From Gammaproteobacteria bacterium (GTDB taxonomy: Bacteria > Pseudomonadota > Gammaproteobacteria > UBA12402): DNA of 16,055 nt. The notes below the pieces were generated by a model that was not told the DNA's origin, did no database searches, and was given only the letters and a program-made list of their open reading frames with translations. The stretch is taken from assembly GCA_028282395.1 (NCBI GenBank), contig JANQHY010000100.1, positions 1 through 16,055 of the forward strand, given 5' to 3'. Position 1 is the stretch's first letter; each line of letters opens with the position of its first letter. This document shows, one piece after another, positions 1 to 8,039 of the stretch. The translations under genes were made by a program, and so were the position numbers.

Positions 1-269
1 ATATTAGGGTAGACACATTTTGCTTGTGCAGCAATGAAATCCAGTAGTTCTGGATTGACATTCTCATTTTCAAAGGTAACGACATCGACAGATTGAACGA
101 ATTCAGTGATGGCTTGATAGTCCTGCTCATCAATAATGTTTAGTTCAGCAACCCCGTTAGCAGGTTCTTGGGGATTTTTTGCTAAACAGCGACAATGAAT
201 GCCTAATGGCTTAGCTGCCAAGGCTAGCATAGTAGCTAACTGTCCAGCACCAATAATTCCTAGTATCAT
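1..269 (-). CDS. purK: N5-carboxyaminoimidazole ribonucleotide synthase, N-terminal part (cut by window edge)
   Basis: Only the first 89 codons are present; the gene runs off the left edge. The protein begins MILGIIGAGQLATMLALAA. This is the glycine-rich nucleotide-binding start (G-x-G-Q-L-x-x-M) typical of PurK and other ATP-grasp enzymes, and it continues with the PurK-like 'PLGI' and 'VTFENENV' stretches. PurK uses ATP and bicarbonate to convert AIR to N5-CAIR in de novo purine synthesis, and PurE then isomerises that product. The ATG at 267-269 directly abuts the purE TAA at 270-272 with no spacer, so translation is probably coupled. The ATP-grasp catalytic core is outside the window. Identification is firm because of the motif and the purE neighbour. 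Confidence 0.93.
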   Translation of the reverse strand, partial: MILGIIGAGQLATMLALAAKPLGIHCRCLAKNPQEPANGVAELNIIDEQDYQAITEFVQSVDVVTFENENVNPELLDFIAAQAKCVYPN

Positions 270-788
270 TTATGTTTGACTCCGCGGGTCGTGGTTATTT
301 AAGACGGCATCAGTCTGTTGTTGGCGAAACTGACGTAACTGCTCAGCGATAGCTGGTCGTGAGGTTGCTAAAATGCTTGCTGCAAGAAGTGCGGCATTAA
401 TTGCCCCCGATTTGCCGATCGCTAATGTCGCAACAGGGATACCTTTTGGCATTTGTACGATGGATAGGAGTGAGTCCATCCCTTTCAGCGCTTGTGATTC
501 AATCGGAACACCGAGGACAGGCAACAGGGTTTTTGCTGCAGTCATGCCAGGTAGATGAGCGGCACCGCCAGCAGCGGCGATAATGACTTTAATACCACGT
601 TCCTCAGCGGTTGCGGCATACTCAAACAGACGGTCAGGTGTGCGGTGGGCCGAAACAATTTCTGCTTCATACGGGATAGCAAATTGATCAAGTATCTCGG
701 CGCCATAGGCTAAAGTTGGCCAGTCAGATTGTGAGCCCATAATCATACCGACTAAAGGAGAGGTTGAGACAGTCACTGGATCGGTCAT
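270..788 (-). CDS. purE: N5-carboxyaminoimidazole ribonucleotide mutase (class I PurE)
   Basis: This is a 172-residue cytosolic enzyme that converts N5-CAIR to CAIR in de novo purine synthesis. Visible PurE signatures are G-S-Q-S-D-W at residues 18-23 (phosphate and substrate loop), S-A-H-R-T-P at 46-51 with the expected catalytic His48, and the conserved [10 protein letters not shown] block at 73-82. The length fits bacterial class I PurE, and the purK neighbour indicates the class I (N5-CAIR) type. I chose the ATG at 786-788 because it is preceded by AGGGGAAG about 8-10 nt upstream. A TTG nine codons further up would overlap the preceding gene and adds no conserved sequence. Only 4 bp separate this start from the stop of the upstream gene, so the genes are almost certainly co-transcribed. 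Confidence 0.96.
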   Translation of the reverse strand: MTDPVTVSTSPLVGMIMGSQSDWPTLAYGAEILDQFAIPYEAEIVSAHRTPDRLFEYAATAEERGIKVIIAAAGGAAHLPGMTAAKTLLPVLGVPIESQALKGMDSLLSIVQMPKGIPVATLAIGKSGAINAALLAASILATSRPAIAEQLRQFRQQQTDAVLNNHDPRSQT

Positions 789-792
789 CGTG

Positions 793-1533
793 CTATTTCT
801 TCCCCTGGCTAACAAAGGTCACATCCGCAGTTAAAGAGATCTGCTCTTTCATGGTGAGCATTGGCGCAGAGGTACTTTGTGCATCACGGCTTGCCCTGCC
901 AGCAAGCATAATTGGCATCGGGCGTTGATTAGTATTATTGAGATAACGTGGCGTGCGGTAGTTTATCGAAGCGATACGATAACTGCTGCCTGCTGCATTC
1001 GCATAAGCCTTGGCTTGTTGGTAAAGCGCTTGTGCCATTTGATTGATTGTCTGCTGTTTGTCTGCTTGAGAACGATAGGGCACGATAGTCGAGACTTTGT
1101 AGAGTGTGCCGCTCTTCGAGTGCTGTTCAGCGAATTGATAAATAGCTGCTAGAGTAGTGAGTGGCGCTTCACTTGTTAGTTGCGCGCTAAGTTGAATAAG
1201 TCCAGTTTGTGTGCGGTTTTGTGTTAGTGTCGTGAGGTCAAATTTAGCATTGGCAATAGCAATACGTTTCAACTGTTTTAAGGTGCCGGAGAGTCTGTCC
1301 GGCGCAACGGTTGCGTGAACTAACATGGTCACTTTTACGGTGTTAATTGTTACCTTTTTTTCACTGGTAAATTGGTAATTGGTAATGGTATAGCCGTCGC
1401 TGATAAGTTTGGCCGCCCCTTCGGAAATAGCTGCATAGGCGCTACTGCTGCTAAGAACAGCTGTTGCAGCAACGGTTGCAATAATCTGTTTAATACAACG
1501 GCTGCGCGTTGATTGAGCAATGCTGCTTTTCAT
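793..1533 (-). CDS. Exported SIMPL-like (DUF541-type) protein of unknown role
   Basis: A 246-residue protein. The start at 1531-1533 has a strong AAGGAG ribosome binding site 9 nt upstream; a TTG at 1588-1590 that would add 19 residues is not supported. Residues 1-34 look like a Sec signal peptide: basic n-region (R10, R12, K15), hydrophobic [15 protein letters not shown], and an AYA-A cleavage site near 34. The mature part has the layout of SIMPL/DUF541 proteins: an early beta-strand region ([17 protein letters not shown]), a middle helix rich in Ala/Gln ending in '[20 protein letters not shown]', then 'SINYRTPRY', a proline- and methionine-containing linker, and a final strand [17 protein letters not shown] proteins are usually periplasmic with poorly defined roles. 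The family call rests on pattern memory only. The gene is first in an apparent operon with purE-purK, an unexpected partner. Confidence 0.6.
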   Translation of the reverse strand: MKSSIAQSTRSRCIKQIIATVAATAVLSSSSAYAAISEGAAKLISDGYTITNYQFTSEKKVTINTVKVTMLVHATVAPDRLSGTLKQLKRIAIANAKFDLTTLTQNRTQTGLIQLSAQLTSEAPLTTLAAIYQFAEQHSKSGTLYKVSTIVPYRSQADKQQTINQMAQALYQQAKAYANAAGSSYRIASINYRTPRYLNNTNQRPMPIMLAGRASRDAQSTSAPMLTMKEQISLTADVTFVSQGKK

Positions 1534-1561
1534 ATATGCTAACTCCTTTTTGAATACGCTG

Positions 1562-1590
1562 ATTCTATCATTGGTATAGTTGTGACGCAA
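1562..1590 (-). promoter_or_regulatory. Candidate sigma70 promoter for the SIMPL-purE-purK unit
   Basis: On the minus strand a TTGCGT hexamer (plus-strand 1585-1590) is followed after exactly 17 bp by TAGAAT (1562-1567, five of six to TATAAT). Transcription would start near 1555, leaving a short leader before the ribosome binding site of the gene starting at 1533. The -35 is weak (three of six). This is a prediction from spacing and hexamers only. Confidence 0.45.
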
Positions 1591-1619
1591 GTGGTGGGGC
1601 GGCTTGATGGTGGAATGGG

Positions 1620-1648
1620 TTGTGATACATAACGGTTCATGAGATAAT
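1620..1648 (+). promoter_or_regulatory. Candidate sigma70 promoter for dotM-dotL
   Basis: TTGTGA at 1620-1625 (four of six to TTGACA), a 17-bp spacer, then GATAAT at 1643-1648 (five of six to TATAAT). Transcription would begin near 1655, giving a leader of about 25 nt before the dotM ATG at 1681. It lies back to back with the candidate minus-strand promoter at 1562-1590. I see no recognisable activator site. Confidence 0.45.
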
Positions 1649-1680
1649 ATTGGCCATAACAGGTTTTAAGAGAGAGAAAC

Positions 1681-2844
1681 ATGCCACCACAGGGGCCAGG
1701 AGGAGGCGGCGGCGGAGGCCAAAAGCCGGTAGATAACCATATGGGGCCAGTATGGCTTATTATTGGTCTGTTTGTCGTTGGTTTTATTATTTGGGTGTGG
1801 GCTAGAGGGCCACTTATCCGCGCATTCTGTTACGTTAAGCTGTTTGAACTATCGATCATCAGCTTTTTTACCAACAAAGCAGCATTGATGGAGATCTCTG
1901 TGCGTCAAATAATGATTGCACCGACCGAGGTTCCTTTTTCACAAATAGAGCAGATGGCCAATAGTGTTGGCAACTATATTTTTATTCCGGTGATGATTGT
2001 TTTATTTGTGCTGTCGATTGTACTCTATTTTCGCAGCTCAACGTCAAATTTTCGCCACATTTATACAATGAAAAGTCTCCAGAATGCAGAAAGCGTGCTT
2101 TGGCCACAAATTACGCCGGTGATGAGTATGGATTTAGTCAAGGAGCATATAGAAAAGGGTAAATGGGCGATGGCAATGACGCCAATGCAGTTTATTAAAC
2201 ATTACAAATTGTTTAAGGAAGAGGTTGCTATTGCAGATGAGACTCAACTTAAGAAAGATGTCACGGTTACTGTCTCCGTAAAAAAAACGCGTGCCCGCCA
2301 ACTATTCGCTATGCAATTAGGGCCATTGTGGCAGGGAGTTAACCACCTAAGTGTCCACAACAAGGCATTATTCGCTATTTTTGCCGCGCGGCTGTGTCGT
2401 GATGAAGATAGTTCACGCGAATTATTGAACTCTATTGCTCGTTCTGGTGGTAAAGGGAAACGGCTGAACTTCTCTGGCGTGAATGAGCTGTTAAAGAAAT
2501 ATGCTAACCGCAAAGAGGTAAAGAAAATCACCCAGGAACATGCCTATGTGTTAACGGTGTTGGCAGCGATGCTAGCAGAAGCGCGTAAAGATGGTGTTTT
2601 AGCAACAGCAGATTTTCTTTGGTTAAAGCCGATTGACCGGCGCTTATGGTTTTTACTAAACTCAGTTGGACGCCAGACTGCTCCTGCTGAAGTGGCGGGA
2701 CCGTTTGCACACTGGCTAGCAGAGAATGACTTATCACGTAAAATTAAGATGCCGATGGTTGAAGAGGCCGTTGACGCATTGGAATTGGCAATAAGTGAGA
2801 TTGAGTATGTGCCGGATGAAGAGTCAGGTGGTAAAAAAGAGTAG
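1681..2844 (+). CDS. dotM: Dot/Icm type IVB secretion coupling-complex protein DotM (IcmP)
   Basis: This 387-residue inner-membrane protein (IcmP is about 376 in Legionella) partners DotL in the type IV coupling complex that recruits effectors. The N-terminus is a short Gly-rich tail (residues 5-13), followed by two membrane segments (about 22-41 and 99-117) and a cytosolic domain. Blocks I recognise from Legionella IcmP include W-A-M-A-M-T-P-M (162-169), MQLGPLW, the stretch HAYVLTVLAAMLAEARKDGV, FLWLKPIDRRLW and GRQTAPAEVAGPFAHW. The start matches the family N-terminus, where a short polar tail precedes M-(G/A)-P-V-W. The ribosome binding site is modest (AAGAGAGAG). Only 12 bp separate it from dotL, in the same icmP-icmO order as Legionella. 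Neither icmQ nor any other icm/dot gene lies directly upstream. Orthology is secure. Confidence 0.96.
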   Translation: MPPQGPGGGGGGGQKPVDNHMGPVWLIIGLFVVGFIIWVWARGPLIRAFCYVKLFELSIISFFTNKAALMEISVRQIMIAPTEVPFSQIEQMANSVGNYIFIPVMIVLFVLSIVLYFRSSTSNFRHIYTMKSLQNAESVLWPQITPVMSMDLVKEHIEKGKWAMAMTPMQFIKHYKLFKEEVAIADETQLKKDVTVTVSVKKTRARQLFAMQLGPLWQGVNHLSVHNKALFAIFAARLCRDEDSSRELLNSIARSGGKGKRLNFSGVNELLKKYANRKEVKKITQEHAYVLTVLAAMLAEARKDGVLATADFLWLKPIDRRLWFLLNSVGRQTAPAEVAGPFAHWLAENDLSRKIKMPMVEEAVDALELAISEIEYVPDEESGGKKE

Positions 2845-2856
2845 AGGTGACTGAGT

Positions 2857-5247
2857 ATGGCATTGCGCGGATTAGAAGCAAAGCATGAACAGGATCCTAG
2901 TCGTCTGATCCGCGATACGCGGACGCTCGGACAGCGCTTCTATGACTTTTTTAAAGAGCCACGTAATGCGGCAATGGTGACATTAACCGCAATGATCGCC
3001 TGTTTCTTTTTTAAGGCGTTTGCTGATCTTATTTTTTTAATTAGTATTGGTGTATTTTTCTACTCCTACAGTAGAAAAACAACACTGCCTTTTCGGATGC
3101 CTAAACGCTCTAATCAGCTTGATTTCAATGATGTCTTACCTGGTGGCGGAAAAAAGAAGGCAAAAAAAGCGGGGGGTATTACCTATCTTGGCAACCAGAA
3201 GAGTAATAACGATGAAATTTGGTTTACTAATGAGGATATGCGGACGCACGTTTTAATGTTTGGCTCAACCGGTTCAGGTAAAACCGAAGCGCTGTTATCG
3301 TTGAGTTTTAATTCCCTGGTACAGGGTAGTGGCTTTATTTTTGTCGATGGTAAAGGTGATAACTCGGTCTTCTCCAAAATCTTTTCAATGGCGCGCAGTA
3401 TGGGGCGTGAAGATGATGTTCTGCTGGTTAACTTCATGACGGGTGCGCGTGATATTGTTGGACCGCAAAAGCATCGGCTATCGAATACACTTAACCCTTT
3501 TTGTCGTGGTTCATCGAGTATGTTGGCACAGCTGGTAGTGAGTTTGATGGACTCCAGTTCAGCCTCACCTGATGGTGATATGTGGAAAGGTCGTGCCATC
3601 GGTTTCGTTGAGGCGTTAATGCGTCTATTGGTATATATGCGTGACCAGGGGAAGATTCTCCTTGATGCGAATATTTTGCGTAAATACTTTGCCCTTGACC
3701 GGTTAGAAGCGGTGCACGTTGATCGGATGTTTATTCGTGATGATCAGGAGCCAGTCAGTTTAAAAGATGCCCCTGATAGTGTCGTTGAGCCGATTGATAA
3801 CTATATGGTTAACCTTCCCGGTTATAACCGTGCTAAGAAGGGCAAGCAGGTTTCACAGGTATTAGAGCAGCATGGTTTCATTACCATGCAGTTGACACGG
3901 GTATTTACCTCTTTGGCTGATACCTATGGTCATATCTTGCGTACCAATCTAGCCGAAGTTGATCTGCATGATGTGGTATTAAATCGTCGTATTCTGGTTG
4001 TGCTACTTCCGGCACTGGAAAAATCACCGCCTGAATTGGCAAACTTGGGTAAGATTATTATTGCAACACTGAAGGCAATGATGGCTTCTGGTTTAGGTGA
4101 AGGGGTAGAAGGTAGCTATAAAGATTTGATTGCGCGTAAGCCAACCAACTCACCTACTCCATTTGTCTGTATTCTTGATGAATATGGTTACTACTCAGTT
4201 GAGGGGTTTGCAATTGTTGCCGCACAAGCACGGTCATTGGGTTTCTGTGCCGTATTTGCCAGTCAGGATTTGCCATCGCTGCAGAAGGCCTCTAAAGAGG
4301 AGGCGGCATCTATTGGTGGTAACACCAATATTAAAGTAGCAATGAAAATTGAGGATCCGGTTGAAACTTGGGAATTTATTCAAAAAACAGCGGGTGAAGC
4401 ATTTGTTACCAAAGTTGATACCTTTCAAACTGACCCGCAGAGTATGTTTAATACTTATCTCGATACGCGTAGCTCTTCTGCTGAGCGTCGCGCTCGGGTT
4501 GACCTACTCGATCTCAAAGAGCAGTTGCAGGGTGAGGCACATATCTTCTTTGGCTCAACAATGATTCGCTCGCGTATGTTCTATGCGAATCCTACTCCAG
4601 TACAATTCATGCGTCTGAACCAGCATCTTAAAGTCGATCGACCTAAAACACGTGTCTTGCTTGATCTGCAAAACCGCTTGCACCGTTTCGACAAGTTGCG
4701 TGAAGAGGGTAAGCTCGAAGTTGAGGGAGTTGCATCACGTAGCTCTGATGTTGATTTCATCATTCAAACCTATCGAGAAACGAATGAAGGGTCGTTGATC
4801 GACAGAGGTATCAATGCCTTGATTGGTTACAGTGATAGTAGCGGTGGTGCATTGAAATCAACGGTTGATGACGTGGCGATTGCCAAGGAGCAGGCAGCAA
4901 TCGAAGAGTCAACCACTGAGCTTAATGTCTTTAATAAAGTTACTCTGTCAGACCTTACCCGTTTGATGGTACCGGAAAGTGAGTTTAGCGACTTTTCTGC
5001 ACCACTCTCCAGTCGTGTTGCTTTAGAGTCGCCAGTGGCTTTTGCCGAGCGCTTAATGGGTAAATCGGCAGAGCAGGGTAGAGATATTGCTACAGAGTTA
5101 ATCCATGATATGGAGAAAGCAACTGAATATCCACCGCAACCGCTAGAAAAACCGACCTCGGTTGATCGTGTGGTACAGTTGCTGAATGAATTATCTTCCT
5201 CTATTGAAAAGATGGTCGGTAGTGGCGAAGAAGAGAAGAAGAAGTAG
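2857..5247 (+). CDS. dotL: Dot/Icm type IVB coupling ATPase DotL (IcmO)
   Basis: A 796-residue VirD4/TraD-like type IV coupling ATPase (DotL is about 783 in Legionella) that binds effector-adaptor complexes at the inner membrane and feeds them to the Dot/Icm channel. Two closely spaced hydrophobic segments lie at about 39-52 and 54-70. Walker A is GSTGSGKT at 136-143. Walker B is FVCILDE at 436-442, followed by the coupling-protein stretch AAQARSLGFCAVFASQDLP. The last ~130 residues form the variable tail that in L. pneumophila docks the IcmS-IcmW adaptors, LvgA and DotN; here it is intact, charged and ends in EEEKKK. The ATG has an AGGTGA site just upstream, in the 12-bp gap after dotM. Nothing suggests inactivation. 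Confidence 0.97.
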   Translation: MALRGLEAKHEQDPSRLIRDTRTLGQRFYDFFKEPRNAAMVTLTAMIACFFFKAFADLIFLISIGVFFYSYSRKTTLPFRMPKRSNQLDFNDVLPGGGKKKAKKAGGITYLGNQKSNNDEIWFTNEDMRTHVLMFGSTGSGKTEALLSLSFNSLVQGSGFIFVDGKGDNSVFSKIFSMARSMGREDDVLLVNFMTGARDIVGPQKHRLSNTLNPFCRGSSSMLAQLVVSLMDSSSASPDGDMWKGRAIGFVEALMRLLVYMRDQGKILLDANILRKYFALDRLEAVHVDRMFIRDDQEPVSLKDAPDSVVEPIDNYMVNLPGYNRAKKGKQVSQVLEQHGFITMQLTRVFTSLADTYGHILRTNLAEVDLHDVVLNRRILVVLLPALEKSPPELANLGKIIIATLKAMMASGLGEGVEGSYKDLIARKPTNSPTPFVCILDEYGYYSVEGFAIVAAQARSLGFCAVFASQDLPSLQKASKEEAASIGGNTNIKVAMKIEDPVETWEFIQKTAGEAFVTKVDTFQTDPQSMFNTYLDTRSSSAERRARVDLLDLKEQLQGEAHIFFGSTMIRSRMFYANPTPVQFMRLNQHLKVDRPKTRVLLDLQNRLHRFDKLREEGKLEVEGVASRSSDVDFIIQTYRETNEGSLIDRGINALIGYSDSSGGALKSTVDDVAIAKEQAAIEESTTELNVFNKVTLSDLTRLMVPESEFSDFSAPLSSRVALESPVAFAERLMGKSAEQGRDIATELIHDMEKATEYPPQPLEKPTSVDRVVQLLNELSSSIEKMVGSGEEEKKK

Positions 5248-5275
5248 ATCACTAATTTCAAAAGTCAGGTATAGA

Positions 5276-5303
5276 TCTGTCTACATAAGCAGTGGTAGAC
5301 AGA
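5276..5303. terminator. Inverted repeat at the dotL / membrane-protein convergent junction, possible bidirectional terminator
   Basis: TCTGTCTAC (5276-5284) and GTAGACAGA (5295-5303) are perfect 9-bp arms around a 10-nt loop. The hairpin starts 28 bp after the dotL stop and overlaps the last codons of the convergent gene that ends at 5281. Neither side has a good run of T, so it is not a classical Rho-independent terminator. Position suggests that it ends or stabilises both transcripts. Confidence 0.35.
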
Positions 5304-5889
5304 CATTCATTGCGATCAATAGCATATGAATAAAAGCGAGCAGTGAGGGTAGTACTGTCCAGTGAATGGTTGCTGCCACAATACTTTCTTTACGACACAA
5401 TTTCAATAAGCCATTAAATAGGTAGAGTAGAATTAAGATGCCTTCAATCAACAGAGTTGCTCTAGTTGCTGCCCCTAATATATCCAGTGTTGCTGCAGGA
5501 GTTGTTTCACTAATAGGTGAAAATGGACTAAAAAAAATATAAAAGATGGCAAGAGTTGGCGCAATGATTAAAAATAGTCTAGTGATGATTCCCCACACGC
5601 TATGGCGGACATTCGTTGAGCAGCGCCAGACACAAAATGTTGCCATCGGAAAGTAAAAGAATTGCAAAACGCCTATTATTGTCGCAATAACAAGCGGTAT
5701 AGGGGTAAAGTGATAGGGAAACAGCTGTTTAAAATCGTTGGGCGAGGTTGGATTGACAATAAATATGTTAAGGCCAATATTCATCGATTTGATAAATACG
5801 AGTAGCACATAAGGGATGACATAGAATGCCCACCACATTTTCCATAACGGCTCTTTGCCGTCGAAATATCTACGAAAAGTTGCTTCCAT
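5281..5889 (-). CDS. Uncharacterised multi-pass membrane protein (paralogue of the gene just upstream)
   Basis: A 202-residue protein of unknown function with four to five likely membrane segments (about 20-38, 64-88, 98-120, 137-163 and 176-198). The start at 5887-5889 was chosen by comparison with the neighbouring paralogue. Both begin a few residues before a shared G-(K/E)-x-x-LWK-x-WW block (residues 15-20 here). Both also carry F-x-VWRCS-x-N (86-93), WG-x-I-x-RL (99-105) and a late W-x-x-x-P-x-LL-x-x-x-H-x-L block (from about 177). The start lies 20 bp inside the preceding gene and has a poor ribosome binding site, so it probably depends on translational coupling. Longer in-frame starts up to 5988 exist but lack homology or a better site. 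No enzymatic motif is visible. Confidence 0.72.
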   Translation of the reverse strand: MEATFRRYFDGKEPLWKMWWAFYVIPYVLLVFIKSMNIGLNIFIVNPTSPNDFKQLFPYHFTPIPLVIATIIGVLQFFYFPMATFCVWRCSTNVRHSVWGIITRLFLIIAPTLAIFYIFFSPFSPISETTPAATLDILGAATRATLLIEGILILLYLFNGLLKLCRKESIVAATIHWTVLPSLLAFIHMLLIAMNVCLPLLM

Positions 5890-6502
5890 CGCGTTGCTGA
5901 TATGCTTGTTGCTGTGTTTGACTGATTTGTTCGAGCTTTTTAGCGTTAATAGCATGTGAATAAAAAACGGTGGCATCATTGAGAACATGTGTCAATGAGA
6001 GTAGTAGGGGAATAATGTACCAGTTGAGTTTTATACTGAGTGGGTTTTCAGCATCTTTGTGTTTTAGGTAGATATTGACCAGGTAGCAGATAAATAGCAC
6101 TGTTACACCAATGAAACAGATGATAACCATGGTACGGTAGAGTGGGGTAATGGTTAGCAAGTATGATGCACGGTTGCGGGCTAATAGCGTAACCACGAGT
6201 AGTGCATAGAGCCCAGCAAGAAAGTGAAACGGTACTAATAGCAATCTTACAATAGTTCCCCAGCCTTGCCATTGGCAATTATTCGAGCAGCGCCAGACAG
6301 AGAATGGAATGAAAAGACTAATCACAACTTGAATGACTGAGGTGATAGTGGTAACAGCCATAGAGCGGTTTAAAATAGTAATAGAGGGTAAATAGTTGAC
6401 CATATTGACAAGGGTGAGAATCAATAGTGGTAAAACAAATAGTAGCCACCAGACTTTCCATAATCGCGCTTCACCATTTAGGCAGCTTTGTAGAAATCTC
6501 AT
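5870..6502 (-). CDS. Uncharacterised multi-pass membrane protein, first of a tandem paralogous pair
   Basis: A 210-residue protein of unknown function with about five hydrophobic segments (15-37, 48-68, 82-107, 122-145 and 160-178). It ends in a hydrophilic, glutamine-rich tail (from about 186) that its paralogue lacks. The ATG at 6500-6502 follows a GGAG seven nt upstream; an upstream GTG at 6617-6619 would run through a simple-sequence stretch and is unlikely. Motifs shared with the downstream paralogue are LWK-x-WW (14-19), F-x-VWRCS-x-N (67-74) and WG-x-I-x-RL (81-87). Small membrane proteins with this tryptophan/cysteine pattern occur as hypothetical genes in other proteobacteria, as far as I recall. 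The overlap suggests the two products act together or arose by recent duplication. No link to Dot/Icm function can be shown. Confidence 0.78.
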   Translation of the reverse strand: MRFLQSCLNGEARLWKVWWLLFVLPLLILTLVNMVNYLPSITILNRSMAVTTITSVIQVVISLFIPFSVWRCSNNCQWQGWGTIVRLLLVPFHFLAGLYALLVVTLLARNRASYLLTITPLYRTMVIICFIGVTVLFICYLVNIYLKHKDAENPLSIKLNWYIIPLLLSLTHVLNDATVFYSHAINAKKLEQISQTQQQAYQQRDGSNFS

Positions 6503-6528
6503 TATAATGCTCCATTCATAAAAAGCGT

Positions 6529-6558
6529 ATTCTACCATGTTGAATAGGTATTGGGCAA
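6529..6558 (-). promoter_or_regulatory. Candidate sigma70 promoter for the paired membrane-protein genes
   Basis: On the minus strand TTGCCC (plus 6553-6558, four of six) is separated by 18 bp from TAGAAT (6529-6534, five of six). Transcription would start about 20 nt upstream of the ATG at 6502. The -10 hexamer is identical to the one proposed upstream of the SIMPL gene. Confidence 0.42.
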
Positions 6559-6622
6559 TTGCCTTTACTCCTCTCTCTCTCCGACTTTTTATGGGAGAGG
6601 GAAAAAGTGGTGTTGACACATC

Positions 6623-6672
6623 AGCCGTCGTCCTGCGCTCCCGACGGCGCGGGGATGTGGAGCGACGCGGCT
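6623..6672. repeat. GC-rich imperfect palindrome in the spacer after the ABC operon
   Basis: The outer arms start AGCCG at 6623 and end CGGCT at 6672, with GCTCC/GGAGC pairing further in (6637-6641 with 6659-6663). An alternative inner stem pairs GCCGTCG (6624-6630) perfectly with CGACGGC (6642-6648). The element is far richer in GC than its surroundings and lies 54 nt past the ABC ATPase stop. It may act as a terminator, although the following T-tract is short and about 13 nt away, or be a palindromic repeat unit. The rest of this 223-bp spacer (6503-6725) holds only the candidate promoter and a CT-rich/GA-rich stretch (6570-6601) that can form a weak 6-bp stem. Confidence 0.5.
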
Positions 6673-6725
6673 AATGATTTTTTCGATAATGTTTACTTGT
6701 AAGCGAGGAGAATAAAAAAATTTTG

Positions 6726-8021
6726 CTATTGTGGATTCTCGAGATTAAGCTTGCCATCACCATCATTGTAGGCAAATAGTTCGGCATAACGGCCCCACTC
6801 AATTACGACGCGCATGACCCGTTCAGCATCTTCTGGGCTAAGATAGTCCTCAAGAATAGCGAGAAAGTATTTTTTTGATACCCGATGATGCAAGCGTTTA
6901 GCGAGCACTGTACGGATATGTTTAATTAATGGAATACAGTTTAGTAGATGGCGTGCGAATATCTTTTTACGTTCAAGAATATCCGCCTGAGCAAATTGAC
7001 AACCCGCTTCAGTTAAGCGGATACCGGCATCTGCTTGTTTGGTAAACTGCAAAATCTCTAGTACTTCCACTAGTGGGAAGAGTTCATTAATATCATAGTG
7101 AAGAATGTCATCTAATTTTGATAACTCCACCGATTTTTTATCACCATCCTCTTCAAGGAGGGTTTCAATGAAGCCGGAGAGCTCTGATACACGTGCATCG
7201 GGTAAGCGATAGCCAAGATCAACCTCCTGTTCTGCTGCCATCACCAGGTCACGGCCACCGGTCATAATACGGTAGATCTGATCAACGAGCTGACGAAAGC
7301 CAGGTGTCTCTTCATCACGTGGATGAGGTAGATTAATCGCCAAGTCATGGAGAACACGACCAGGGTTGCTATCAAAGACGATGACACGGTCAGCCATTAG
7401 TACCGCTTCTTCAATATCATGCGTTACTAGCAAAATGCAGTTTTCCGGATTAGGATTTTCTTGCCACAAAGCGAGTAGGTCATTACGTAGATTTTCTGCT
7501 GTCAAAACATCCAGTGCCGAAAACGGCTCATCCATCAGGAATACATCAGGATTAACGACTAGAGCGCGAGCAAAGCCAACGCGCTGACGCATACCACCAG
7601 AGAGTTCACGTGGGAAGGCGGATTCAAATCCATCCAGACCAATGGTATCAATCGCTTTTAATGCGCGCTGGCGGCGCTCTTCGCGGTTAATGCCGAGTGC
7701 TTCCAATCCTAGCTCAACATTCTGTAGTACTGTTAGCCATGGCATCAGGGCAAAGTGTTGAAATACCATAGAGATGCCAGGGACTGGCCGTCGTACGGGT
7801 TGGCCGCGATAGTAAACTGTCCCGCCATCAGCACGGATCAGACCAGCAATAATTCGCAACAGTGTTGATTTGCCTGAGCCGGAACGGCCAAGCAGTGCAA
7901 TAATTTCCCCCTCATGCAGCGTCAGGTTAACATCATCAAGTACCAGTAGTGGCTGATTCTCGTCATGTTTAAACACCTTTTTAATGTGTTCGATACTTAG
8001 TACAACATTTTTTTCGGTCAT
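6726..8021 (-). CDS. NitT/TauT-family ABC transporter ATPase with C-terminal AAA-associated domain
   Basis: A 431-residue ATP-binding subunit of a nitrate/sulfonate/bicarbonate-type ABC importer on the cytosolic face of the membrane. The nucleotide-binding domain fills about residues 1-255. It has Walker A GRSGSGKS (45-52), Q-loop Gln88, signature LSGGMRQ (140-146), Walker B FLMDE (161-165) and switch His201. Residues about 270-425 form a helical extension ending in EWGRYAELFAYNDGDGKLNL, which I recognise as the AAA-associated C-terminal domain found on some members of this family. That extra domain explains the length beyond a typical 250-residue subunit. The ATG at 8019-8021 lies 18 bp after the permease stop and has only a weak AGG-type site, so expression is likely coupled to the permease. 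The substrate cannot be told from the sequence. Confidence 0.9.
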   Translation of the reverse strand: MTEKNVVLSIEHIKKVFKHDENQPLLVLDDVNLTLHEGEIIALLGRSGSGKSTLLRIIAGLIRADGGTVYYRGQPVRRPVPGISMVFQHFALMPWLTVLQNVELGLEALGINREERRQRALKAIDTIGLDGFESAFPRELSGGMRQRVGFARALVVNPDVFLMDEPFSALDVLTAENLRNDLLALWQENPNPENCILLVTHDIEEAVLMADRVIVFDSNPGRVLHDLAINLPHPRDEETPGFRQLVDQIYRIMTGGRDLVMAAEQEVDLGYRLPDARVSELSGFIETLLEEDGDKKSVELSKLDDILHYDINELFPLVEVLEILQFTKQADAGIRLTEAGCQFAQADILERKKIFARHLLNCIPLIKHIRTVLAKRLHHRVSKKYFLAILEDYLSPEDAERVMRVVIEWGRYAELFAYNDGDGKLNLENPQ

Positions 8022-8039
8022 AATGTTTTTACCTATCTA

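Noticed and set aside
3183..3599. A 138-codon minus-strand frame inside dotL.
   Set aside because: It lies wholly within conserved DotL sequence, including the Walker A region, and has no recognisable product.
5890..5988. A longer N-terminus for the second membrane protein starting at 5988.
   Set aside because: The added residues run through the coding end of the upstream gene, have no counterpart in the paralogue and no ribosome binding site.
7926..7947. Idea that the DGDGKL motif near the end of the ABC ATPase and the similar N-D-N-N-G-K-L motif of the giant protein are related.
   Set aside because: The ATPase motif is at its C-terminus (about residues 420-425, near 6744-6764) and is a normal ending of the AAA-associated domain; the resemblance is a short chance match.
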